A stretch of DNA of 64,000 nt from positions 15,130,545 to 15,194,544 of the forward strand of contig JAYGXS010000008.1 in assembly GCA_036362985.1 (NCBI GenBank). Direction: 5' to 3'. The notes below the pieces were generated by a model. That model had not been told where the DNA came from and did no database searches. It worked only from the letters and a program-made list of their open reading frames with translations. Source of the DNA: Ligula intestinalis. Taxonomy: Eukaryota; Platyhelminthes; Cestoda; Diphyllobothriidea; Diphyllobothriidae. The translations under genes and the position numbers were made by a program. Positions 48,801 to 60,800 of the stretch are shown here, one piece after another (the stretch's first letter is position 1; the number at the start of each line of letters is the position of its first letter).

Positions 48801-51800
48801 ATGGGGGCTCACCATATCGTTTTTATATTTGGTAGCTTTTGATAAAATAAATTAAGCCAAAACTAGAAAAAGTCTTCTTGAATAGGGGCCGGGGAAGGGG
48901 GGGGGGTGGTTCAATTGAACCAGTTGTAACAAAACCCAGCAGCCACGGCAGGATTCGAACCCGCGACAGCAAATGGAAGGCTTCCATACAGCCAAAGTGT
49001 TGGCCAAATGAGCTACGAGGCCCCACATCGGGAGCTGTGCGTTAATCACGATTAGGGCAAGTTATGCGCCTAGTCTTCTTTTTATGTACAGTCATTTTTA
49101 AGGCATGCGGAGTGAGCAGTCATGGAGTGTTTATGGGTGGCGTCTGGGGGACTTACTTGTCATCCGAACCAAAGGCACAGTTGGGGTCATGTTGCAGGAA
49201 ATCCAACAACAGAGTCACAATCTAAAAGAGCAAAAAGTAATGGATAAAAGGATGGCACAATTTCTGCTACAGCGACTTATGCGAACAAGGGGCCGTTAGT
49301 TCGGATGGGAAAGAAGGAATGTAACCATAGAGCTCCAGATCTTGGACCAGGTGCTGTACCTCAACTGTTATAGCTCAGTCGTCAAATTAATCTATATTTC
49401 ACTTTGAACCAATTGTGGAAAACTCGGCAGTTTGGTTCAAATCCTATCGAGGTCAGAACGAAAAATCAAAAACAGCAAAATTCCCATCAGAGAATTCAAA
49501 AGGCCGGTTGGCGTGCATAGGTAAGTTTTTTTATAAATTTACATACTAGCAAAAGTCTTCATGGGCAAGCTGGTGAAATTTCAACTAAGCGATCGGATCA
49601 ATAAGTTAAAACACTATGGCTGCTATGTTGAAGACATCTTTGCCACCGCCGCAGCAGAAATTGATGTCGATACTCTTAAATGTTCTCAGCCAAGCATACC
49701 CGTCCAGTAAGTTTATTTTGGAGGTGGAAACAGCAGGTTCGCTTCTTCTCGTGAACGTCCTTCTAAGCCGAAGACCTGGTGGTAACGTTCGGAGGACCGT
49801 TTTTCGAAATAAAATCCTGCTCTGGATAATTAACGAACTTTAGGAGTTTTGTGTCCCGCCAACGGGGACGCAATCTAGTCTGCTGCTTGGCGCAAAGATC
49901 TAGGAAAATCTGTTCGGTAGGATTTCCTTCGCGAGAACGGGTATCTTGAGAGATTCATCACAAAGAATATGGTGACTAGACAAATAAAACCTACCAAACT
50001 TACTATGGAAAAGGAAACGCTATTGTTCAAAGTCCCATTTCAAGGGGATACGGCAAGTGAACTCCTAAGAAGACGCCTTGACCAAACCGTATCATGAACT
50101 TTCCCAGCAGCTGGAGTTCGGGTATTATCCTCAACCAGCCCGGTCCTTCACGGGGAAGATAGGGGAAGGCTACCAACTCAGACAACCTCCGTGTTTTTAC
50201 TCATTTACTTGCTCCTGTGGAGCAGGTTATGTGGGTCGCACGAGCCGGCGCCTATCCAAAAGAATAAGGGGACACCTTCTGGTATAGCTGAGAACAGGTG
50301 AAGTCATGAGCACAAAAAGCGCTATTAGCGTGCTTTTTTCATGATTTAGGATACCATATGAACCCCCACGAAGCCTTCCATCAAAATGCTTCAAGTCCTT
50401 CGGTCAGCGCCTGCTAGCAAAAGTAGAAACCATCGCCATCCTTTTGAGGAATCTGGTCTTGCGGGCACAAAAGTACGTTCTGAAAGCTCCGCGCCTGGGA
50501 AGGCAAACGGTGGCTTAATTGCATTCACTTTTCCACGCTCTCTCTCTCTCTCTTTCCTTCCCCTGGACCGACTCGACCAGGCCCTCACAGCCGCGTAACC
50601 AGCCATTTTTTATCGACCCCCCATTTCCATGACTTGCTTGCATGAAATGAAGAACATAACTGACCACATGTTTTACCTTTGACCCCGTTCTCATATAAAT
50701 GGAATGGTTCGAAGAGAATTTACAGAAAGCTTGCTCGCCAGCTGTTACCCTGAAGTCTAAAATTCTTCGCATACGACCAAGAAGTGTTGACCACCGACGC
50801 CTCACAAGTCCCCCTTTCTAAAAGATATTTTCGAACGGACTGTGTGAGCTACCTTCGATTCATTTCGGATTGCAAACGCAAACCAATCAACATCTGTGAG
50901 AATTTCGGCCCCAAAACGGGTTGCATGGTGCGTTGAACCTGCAGTAGCTGGATTATCTCAAGAAATCATAAGCCAACGCCTGTTGTCTATTAGATGGGGT
51001 TGTAATACAGATGATCGTGCAACATGCAGGCTTTTGGTGGGGCATAGTTTGGACGGCTGGCAGAAACTGCATTTGATAAAAATGACAACTTACAAAGTAT
51101 GATTTTTTTAAATGGGCTTTCTGGGTCTTCGGAAATTAAAACATATGTTATGCAAAACACAAAATATCACATATTGTGCATATTTCGTAACAAATTGCCT
51201 TTTTGGATTTTTTAGTTGACTGAATTATATAGTGATGTTTAGAAGAGGCTTGAAACTGCCGATACAAGCGAAAATACGAGTCTCAGGAAGTCATGGAGAA
51301 GAAGTGGATGTGAGCGATGGATCCACGACAGAGTTCGAAACGGAAGGGGAATAAAACTCTTGTTTCCCCAATCATTCACAACTCGAGGAACGCACAGGTG
51401 ATGGCGTCGTCCAAAGCCTGCGTCAGGGAGCCAGGTGGCCGAGCAATCATCACGCCCAAATCCAGCACGAGTAATGAAGGTTCGGAAGGTCACGACCAGC
51501 ATGCCGGCTACCAAACCATTAGCGCTTAAGGGGGTAACTATATTCGATATGGGAGGTGTTAATTGGCATAAGTATGCAGTAGCATAGCAACGGTATCATA
51601 TAAATATGATAACCCTCTCTATATAAAATAACCAGTTTCTGCTACTGTCTTAGATTATGGATTCGCGACGGATTTCGAAACGTCAGGCAAGTAAAATTCC
51701 TGTCCCGGCGATTACATATGCTCCTTCTGAAGTTTGAAACTGTGAGATTTTCAAGACCATGAAACGTTCGTTCACGGACGGTGGTCTACAACCAGTTCCC

Positions 51801-54800
51801 CCGTTAACCACAAAATTTTATAAATCCCGTATTCTTCACAGTACACGCTTTTCTCATAGGACTTTGGAAAGCTGAAGCACAACAGGTTGGCTTCAAAATT
51901 ATTCGGTAATTACAAAGGCTTAATAAAACCGAAATATACCCTTTCTTCAAGTATAACATTTAGGGAAGACATATTTTCCTACTAAATGAGTACAATAAAG
52001 AACATTTCATTCGTGATTTCCACGAACTATGTATGCATCGAAAGTCAGAGTGAAAAGTGGTGTTCTACAAGGCTTTGGTTGTGAGCGGACGGGTGGACGA
52101 AAAAAACCTCCTGCACAAGCCGACATCCTGATGCAATTTGAAAATCCCGGGCTTAAGGCATTAACATCACAAGCTCCTTAAGTAGTATTATTTCAATCAA
52201 ATGCATGCACAACAAAATTGCAATACTCACTTCATGAAACAATAAATATACCGTACGCCTGCAATAATACTTTATCAAGCCGGCCTCAATGATGCCCGTA
52301 TCATACCTCGCCAAGCGGGAAGATCCGTGGTAACAGAATTGGATGGTTCAATTCATTCTTTTCACCAACGCCGGAGGTCGAATACCAAAGGTCCAAAAAA
52401 CTTAAGTGTCTAGACGGACTGAGTCAAGCCAGCTTTTGAGTTGCCCCCTGTATTTTATGCCTCTACTTGGGTAGCGGTTTCGGTTAGGGGGCACCAAAAT
52501 TGAGCTCATAAGGTTGACGACGAATAGCGTGTCAAAAAAAGCTCAGTCGTCGTTCCCGGGTGGCCTGTGATATTCTTCCAATGTTGTCACAACCAGTGCA
52601 GACTGTTTCGTTTGAGACGAAGTCGGTGCACTTCACTCGAAGGATGTGGCCTCAAGCAGTAGCAGTCAAATGCCTCCAGTTTCCTTTCACATTCTACGCA
52701 CATAACGCGGATTTCTCAATCATAGAGAAGGATAGACCGAATAGCTACACGGTACACGCAAACCTTTGTGGTGATGCAATGTCACGTCGGGCCGTTTAGC
52801 ACCTTTTAAGGCTTGAGAAAACTCGACGAGCTGCATCGATTTGGGAGAGAATGTCATCCTTACTCTATCCATTCGACGGTAACCTCGCTCCGAGGTATTT
52901 AAAACTGCGTACTTATTCACGTTGATAGTCATTAAGAGGTGTCTTCTCTTGAGCAGTGATGCAGCTTGAAAACACTGACCTTCCCAGCGTTTATGGATAC
53001 GCCGATCGATTCAGGGACCTTAGGGCAGCGTAGACTACATATCACTAAATCTTAAAGCTAGTAAGGCGATATTTTCGGTGTAGTCGAGTTCAATTAGCCG
53101 GCGACCGGATGCAAATCCAAGACCGTCTATCTGAAGTTGGCTTCTCGTACTGCATTTTCAACCAACATATTGTTTTCTCCTGCCCCTTCGCCTCGATGAT
53201 GTCACCAACTGACTGGCTCGGACGGCGGCCTGTTGCTAGCGGTGGAGGAGAGAATTAATTCGACGACTAAGCGCATTTCTTTCTTTACTATAGACAATCT
53301 GACGCGCTTAAAGCCATCACGGTGCATTAAAGGCCATTGCCTGAAAAGCTGACAGCGGTAGGGAAACTCAGAGTGCGCGATCAGTCCAGTATGCGTTGTG
53401 TGGTGTTGCTTACTGGCGAACTGAGAGTCAAACTGCAATGGCTACTTCTAAATGTGCCTTTATGGCACTCCCACGCAGCTTGAATCTGAGAGAGGTGCGG
53501 TGGTACTCATTTTTGCGGCCTCGGCCACGCCCGTTCCCATCTCCGGGCTTCTTGACTCTGTATCCACACCGGAAACAGGTGGACGGGGGAAGAGGGGGAC
53601 TGTGGTAGAGGCGACGCAAACCCGCTATCATTTAAAACTAACTCACGCACAAGTCACTGTTTATATACCACTCTGCTGTGGAACATACAGTGGACATCGT
53701 CCAAACCGACAGTCGAATTGTCGATAGGCCTTATCAAAAACGACGGAGAAGCTACCCATCTGACTAACTAATGCAGGTGTTTACGGAAGCAGATAAATGC
53801 AGCTCTAATGTTACTGAGAAAGATATTACCGTCGAAATATAGCACAAAATAAGAGGTGAAAGTAAAACGAGAAGGGGACAAGAAACGTGCCTCTGTGAGT
53901 TTAGGAGCCACAAGGCAGGCAGCTCGACGTATGAGAATGTCGATAACTTGGATGCCCAACTCGCGGATCTCGTCGGCGTCTTCATCGGGGTCGCCATCGG
54001 ATGGGGGTTGTCGTCCGCCCCTCACTGCGCTAAGTGCGACCCGCGGTTGCCGCAGAAGGTTGATCAAGTTGCACAGAAGATTTGGTACCTGGTCAGACAT
54101 ACGCTGAGGACTTCGCCTGTAAGTGAAGAAGTCAGTTTGGTTGCGGAATTCAATGACACATGGCAAGAAGTTTTGTGTGTGGGGGGGAGGTGTAGAATCA
54201 ATTGTTGTTTCTCATTAAACTACTGCTAAAGTGAGAAGGGCAGGACATTAAAGTACGTAGATTATTACTACAACAATCTACTCCTCGCGGTCTGCGAAGG
54301 ATTTTCAAAAAAGCACTAGTGTGCAGTAGGTATACTATCTCATGAAATGTGTTTTCGGAAATCTTCGATTATGTGGGTCACTACGCCCCTGTTTACTGTG
54401 CAGAACTGCCTGCTTATTGGGTAGTGGTAGTAGTACGCATGTTTCGTTTACTACTTTACTATTGACTTCTACAACACTACGCTCTTCGCGGTCTAGGAAA
54501 GATCTCCAAGAAAGCATTAGTAACGGACTAAATAAAGAGTGTTCAGGAGAGATGCTACCTTATGAAAGGTGTCGTGGGTTTCAAGCGACTTGTACAGTAG
54601 ATGACCTTACTTGACCCTCAGAAATCCTTTTAGTATGGAAAACAGCCGGCGCTGCCGAAGTACCATGCGGGACACCATCAAGGCCGCCTAAATCATTCAT
54701 GATCGCAGCCGTAAGAAGTACGACTAGGTATCGTCAGTGACTTCAAAACCACGCTGCCCTGAGCAGCAGGTGCAAAACTAATGAACACCTCGCGCATGCT

Positions 54801-57800
54801 TGCACACGACACCGAAACGCGTTATACTCAACGCTATTGGTCGCCTTGCAAACAGGGGGAAGACAACCCAGATGAAATCCCCTCAAATCACAGCTGGCTT
54901 GCGTCTTTTTCAGGACGGGAATGTTAGTGGCGAAGATGATGCCTGTGCACATTGGTGAGCAGTCATCTCGAAAGTGATAAATGGGCTGAAACTCGTCGGG
55001 TAATGTTAGAAACCTCCGGTATGGAAACTATTGGAATGGCGTTAGGGCCACAATGACATGCACCTAAGCAAGAAACTGAAGATGCACATAGAGGTCCTCC
55101 TAGCAAGGTTCCTGTGTGGTGCAAATACGCGGGGAGTATAGGGCAGCCAGACAGTGTAACACTGAAAGAACGAAGCCTGGACATTGATGTCTTTAAAAAA
55201 AATCAGCATAAATTGTGATAGAACTGCCGTGTCAGGCGGCCATTGTCTATGGAAAGGAGCATTGTACAGTGGAACTTTCCCTTCGTACCGGTACTGAACT
55301 CATCATCTGGAACGCTCGTCTTTCGAAACGCAGTCAATCAAACTACAGTTTAGTTAGCTGCGGGCGACCGAAGGCCCACGCCCTGAGCGAGAAAGACTCA
55401 ATGGCGGACACACGCGCACTGACAGCTCGATAGCTAAAGCTCGTCAGTCGAAACAAATTTGCAGCTAATGGCTCGCTCGTTAGGTGAAATTTTCGTAGAT
55501 GGGGCTGCTCCTAACCCGAGGCTGCACTGTATTATAAAGCCGCTAAGGGTGCTCGAAAATTGACGAAGTGGAAACAACGTGGAGGCCGTCCGACTATTCA
55601 AAGATTTGGGAAAACAAGACCGGTAGGCCTACTGTACAAACAAGGTTGGAGTTTGGGGATTTAAGCAAACAGCAAGTGGTACTTCAAAACCTACTAGAGC
55701 TTTGGGGATGACATGTGGTAGTGTCTGTGCTGTCCGCGTGACAAATAGAGCCTGTGTAATGCACACTACTGACTGCCTGTTGGTGTCTTGAGAAAACTGT
55801 GTGTTAACCCACATTACAACATGGATTTCAGCTCCAATATTCGTAGAAACTTTCCGACCGTGCCAGAAAAGGTATCTTTAAAAGCATTTATCCCAAGTTT
55901 GTGCATTAATTCCCCCGGAAATGCAGCAAGGTAGGGTGAAACTGGAGCTCATATACCCGAAGACACACGCTGGGGTTGAGCTGAATCCCGTGCAGCTGCG
56001 TCATGCAGCAACACAACACTGAAAAATCGGCGCAGTTACTGTTTTGGGGTTTCTGATTGGTGCGGCAGATATCTTTGCTCCTCGTCAAAAAGCCATACAC
56101 AAGGATAGGACACGATGGTTAAAGTGCCAATGCAAGCCTTGCGATCTTCCCTGGTTGATTTTTTAAAGAATCACAGAAAAACATAAACAACCGTTTAAAT
56201 TGCCTATTATTATCACATATTAGGCGCTTCTTGCTGGCGTGCAGACATTTTAGATTTAAGAGGAATCGGCCAGACAATTGTGAATTATTCGACAAAAAGC
56301 TTTTTGCTATTGAAACTTAGTTCGTCAGTATAGGGTCTCAGGCAATACATCCATAAGGTAAAGTAGGTTTAGTCCGAGAGCCCTCAGATGTGTAAACAGA
56401 TAACGGAGCCAAAAGACTCAGACCGCCAACGTTTTATTCGGGCATAAGGACACCATCGTACAGAATACTATAAATCCATCCTGATGAGTTTTCTGGCTTG
56501 GTGACACATAGCTGTTCACCAGTTTCCTTCCAATATCAGTAGGTCTTCCTGCAAGACATTATGCAACTGCTATACTATAATTAATACAGTAACGGATTGA
56601 TATCCTTCTGAATTAACTGATTAAACTAGAAATTAGAAAGCTATTATGAAGTCTCAAAGTCACTTTTTTATTGGATAAATAAATTTTGAAATAACCTAGC
56701 CTTTTAGGAAATAACTCATCGTTGATCAGAAACGGGATCTTCTCTTAATTGGCTTTCAGCCAATTTTGTTTCTTCAACTGAATTTTTATCTGGGGGAGTG
56801 CAGTTGCATTATTTTTTAGGATTTTACCCTGTAAAGGTACTGAGCAAGTCGTGCTTTGCGTTTTCTGTGATCTTTCAGTTAAATAGGCTTGCTCTTGCAG
56901 CCTTTGTCATTGGAAATTTATTGCTGCTAGGGTTCCAGTTTTTTACAAATTACAATCTTGCTGGCGAAGTGGATCGCTTGAAAAATGATTGTTTACTCCA
57001 TCAATCTGTGCGATACATAATCCCCATTACTGTGAGAGCCGTCCAAAGAAATTCACAAGCGGCATTTGATCAGAATAAACCTTTGTGTTGTCACTTATTT
57101 TTGCTATTTTCAAGTTTGCGTTCCTTGGTTTCTGTAACAAACCATAACCTCAACCATAAAACTAACGCTAATCCAAGGCTCAAACTCGCGACCTAATCCT
57201 AACCCAGTGCTTGAAATCGCGACCCTAACCAAACCGTAACCTTAAATCCTCAATTGAGTACTCAATATTATCTGGGAAGGTCTACTGACAGTAAAGAGAA
57301 CAGCTAGTCAAAGGGCTCCCTCATTTGCCCCATGATTGATGCGCAAATAGTACTGGAGGGGATGTGCTTCCCCAGACGGTGGGCCTTTTTCCGCAACATA
57401 CCCGTATAATTGGCAATCTTGGTAGACAAGGACTACCAGGGAAGTACAGAATTTGCTCGATTAATGTACCTAAAGAAGAAATTAAGGAACGCAAGCAGGA
57501 CAGCAGCAGAAATACGTCACAACAAAAAGATTACTTCTGATAAAGCAATTGTTGAGGACTTCTTTGGACGGCTTTCACAGTTATGCGGGATAATGCATTG
57601 CGCAAAAAGATGTATTGAACAATCATACGAAATAATTGTGCATTTTTGTGTTGAATTAACTTATTTCCATATGTCAAGTAATCCACTTCGGGGGGAAGAT
57701 TGTAACTTGTACAAGAAATTTAAAGCATAGCTACAGTAAATTTTCAGTAATAAAGGCTGCAAGCGTAAGCAGATTCGATCAAAATATCACAGAAACCGCA

Positions 57801-60800
57801 AAACACGACTTTTTCAGTAGATTTACAGGGGACAATCATCATCATCAAATAATGAACCTGCACTCCTCCAAACGAAGATTCAGATGAAAAAACCGCATTG
57901 CCTGAAAGCCAATTAATAAAAGATTCCGTTTCTGATCAAACATTGAATTATATCCTAAAGGACTGACTTATTTCCAAATTTGTTTAGCCGGTAAAAAGTA
58001 GCTATGAGGTTTCATAATCACTTTCTAACTTGCATTTTAGGTTGTGCATTCATAGCAATATCAATTCATAACTGGAGTGATTATATAGCTGAAAAGTTGC
58101 TCAATATCTGACTAGAAGACCAACTGAAAGGAAGGCAAAAAGGCCGCTTTTTTCACGACGGCTAGGCAAACTGGACCCCTTCATTCGACGCCCACCAATC
58201 AGTGCGCAAATAGCGTAGGTAACAGTGAGAGGGGAACTCACACAAGGATGGCCAGACACTGAAACAAGGTCTTAAACTCCTCCATTCGAACAGGAGACTT
58301 GAGGGCAGTTGAGAGGGCGGGTTTCTGGAGGAGGGGAGAAGGAGAGACGACGGGGGCGGCAGAGGGCATCACTGTGCCAAGTCGGCAGAGGACGTAGGTG
58401 AGGGTGACTGAGTAGGCCTCATCCGAAGCTGTCCACATCAGGGCGCCCAGGGTCTGCACGGCGCGTTTCCGCAGAGGCGAATTAGCGTCCGAGAGGCATA
58501 AAAGAAGGCACTCGAGGATATCGCTGTGTAGGGCGGTCATTGATGCACCAAATCTACGCGCAATGGGCAGAATAAATGAAAGCGTGAAAAGACAAGCCCC
58601 GTTTTGCTCTTCCACTACCTTCAATCAAAATGTAGATCATTTTGTAGTTCACACACACGCACATACAACTTAGATTTCGCATAAATTTGTGACTTCAGCA
58701 CTATATAATCTCAGCGAACTGTCACATACAGTTTAGACTAGCAGCATATTTAACCGAAAATCGGGTAATATATATCAAAATATTAGAAGCTTTGTTTCCA
58801 CACAGCTGAAGCTGTACCAAACTGTCGAATGAGGTGACAAAATGCCTGAACTATTTAGTTGTTTCTGGTATGTAAGGAAGTCAGGAAATTATAATTTATG
58901 GCCTTAGTAAATACTTTGTTGCTTAAAAATTAAATGCAACCATAAAGATGCTTTAGGGTCTAGGCTTTTACGAAACAAGCCTGATGACAAGAGACTGCGT
59001 AGCATACAAACGTGGAGCAGGAATGGCAAATTTTGGGAAAGGTGCACAGTAGAGAAATGATGCACGAGAATTACTAGCTGCCGCGTTTTCATTGGAATTG
59101 GGGCCTACGATTTTTTCGGAGGCGGCATTGCTTCGTTCGACTCAGGATATTTGATGATGTATTCTACCCCGTCATACACAGAAATTGTGCGCGTTGCCCA
59201 AACAGCCCTGGTCAAGTGAGTCTGTAGGCTTAAGTAAGATTCTAATCTCGCGCATAAGTCATGTACTACTGAACAGTTCGGTAAATTTACTAAGAAAGCA
59301 AGGAGGATGACAGAGAATGAGAAGAGAAAAATAATAATAAAATTCTAACACTGTCGGGCAGGTTTTGCGCAACCCTGTTCATCTAGGAAAATACGCAATC
59401 CGAACCCAGTTGATAATAAACGGTACTCAGATAAGTGGCGATCACTTTGAGGTTAGGAGCGAGAAAAAATATAAAGTACTTGTATCTGAGTAATTGCAAA
59501 AATGCAAAAGTGTGTCTTTATTGAAAAATTAGAATATAAATTAGTTTGCTTGAGAAACCTACGATTTTTTGCAAAAATGCATACCTACGAAGAATGCCTG
59601 AAGTGGAACTGAACGCCCTAAGAGGAATATTAGACTCAGAATATTTACTATATTTATTTAAGTTAATGTGTGGTACGAATCATGCTTTGACATGTTACTG
59701 TTAAGACGCCAAGTAATGGATGCTCCAAAACAACAAAAATCCTTATGAGAATTACAGAGATTAGCTCGTCTATACGAACTTATAACTAGGTGCCGCTTAA
59801 ACCGGAAGTACTCAGTACAGATTGTGCACTTTTTGTTTTTTGGTTGAATTACGGTAAAATCAATGTACCGCGCCAAAAGCATTGAAAATATGTTTTTCGG
59901 ATTTACCAAAGCGCCTACTTTAACTACAAATGTTAAGTATTTTTCAGGAATTACTAAAATCGCAGAGAAACAGGAGATGTTTACCTGAATATTGTCTACA
60001 TTAATAATGAGCAGACACATAATTCTAAAATGCGAAAAGAGTGTCTTCTGAGACGTTACTGCTGTTTTTTTGTAACTTACCTTGTAAGGATTACAGATAG
60101 GATTTCACAGGCCTCGATGCGAACCGTCGTATCCGGGTGCCGACCAATCATATGAACCAGTGGTTTGACAGACTCCTGAGCAACCAAGTCAATCACAGAT
60201 GGACTTGATGGCTGGAGAGCGTTGATGACAGACTTGAGGCCTAGATAAAGCAGAATTCGCGATGACAAAGCAGCTTTTATTGTTATTTTAGACTTTTCTG
60301 TCTCTTGTACGATAGCCTGGTACGTTGAAAAACTAGTCGGCTCAAGTGGAAAATCTTAATTCGGCACGCAATTGTTAATATAATAAGCAGTTGAAAATGT
60401 TAACGAAAGAGCCTAACAAACGCAGATTTGAGAATATGGAAGAAAGTCCAAAAAACTACTTATGCGCAAAATATGTTATCTGACTAGAACATAAAGGCGG
60501 TAGAATAAATGACATAGAGGCAAACACAAGGGCAAAAAACCGATAAATGGGCCCGACTTAACTATAGATGCGGAGAAAAGCAAGTACTATGGGGTTAAAG
60601 ATAATATCGCAAAAAATATTCCGGAATTATTTCACGAAGCTCATCGGTAAAGTATGGAGTGCTGATGGTATGAGCTGATCAATAGTTGCTCCCACATAAA
60701 ATCCAACATACCTATGCCACATATGCTCCGCGCCTGACCGGTTTCGCCGTTGGCCATTGAAGATACAAGGTCAGCAATAATGCGAGAAATTTCCTGACTT

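Larger units (their letters stand above)
56520..58135 (+). mobile_element. DNA transposon with long (about 280 bp) inverted ends, DDE-type
   Basis: The left arm (about 56520-56805) and right arm (about 57862-58135) are imperfect inverted copies. Blocks shared after reverse complement include gttgatcagaaacgggatct/tttgatcagaaacggaatct, ttaattggctttcagccaat/ttaattggctttcaggcaat and gggggagtgcag/tggaggagtgcag. Between them lies a DDE transposase remnant (57410-57730). It resembles PIF/Harbinger/IS5-type nucleases, but the superfamily is tentative. In CAND1 intron 6, about 105 bp from exon 6. Confidence 0.78.
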
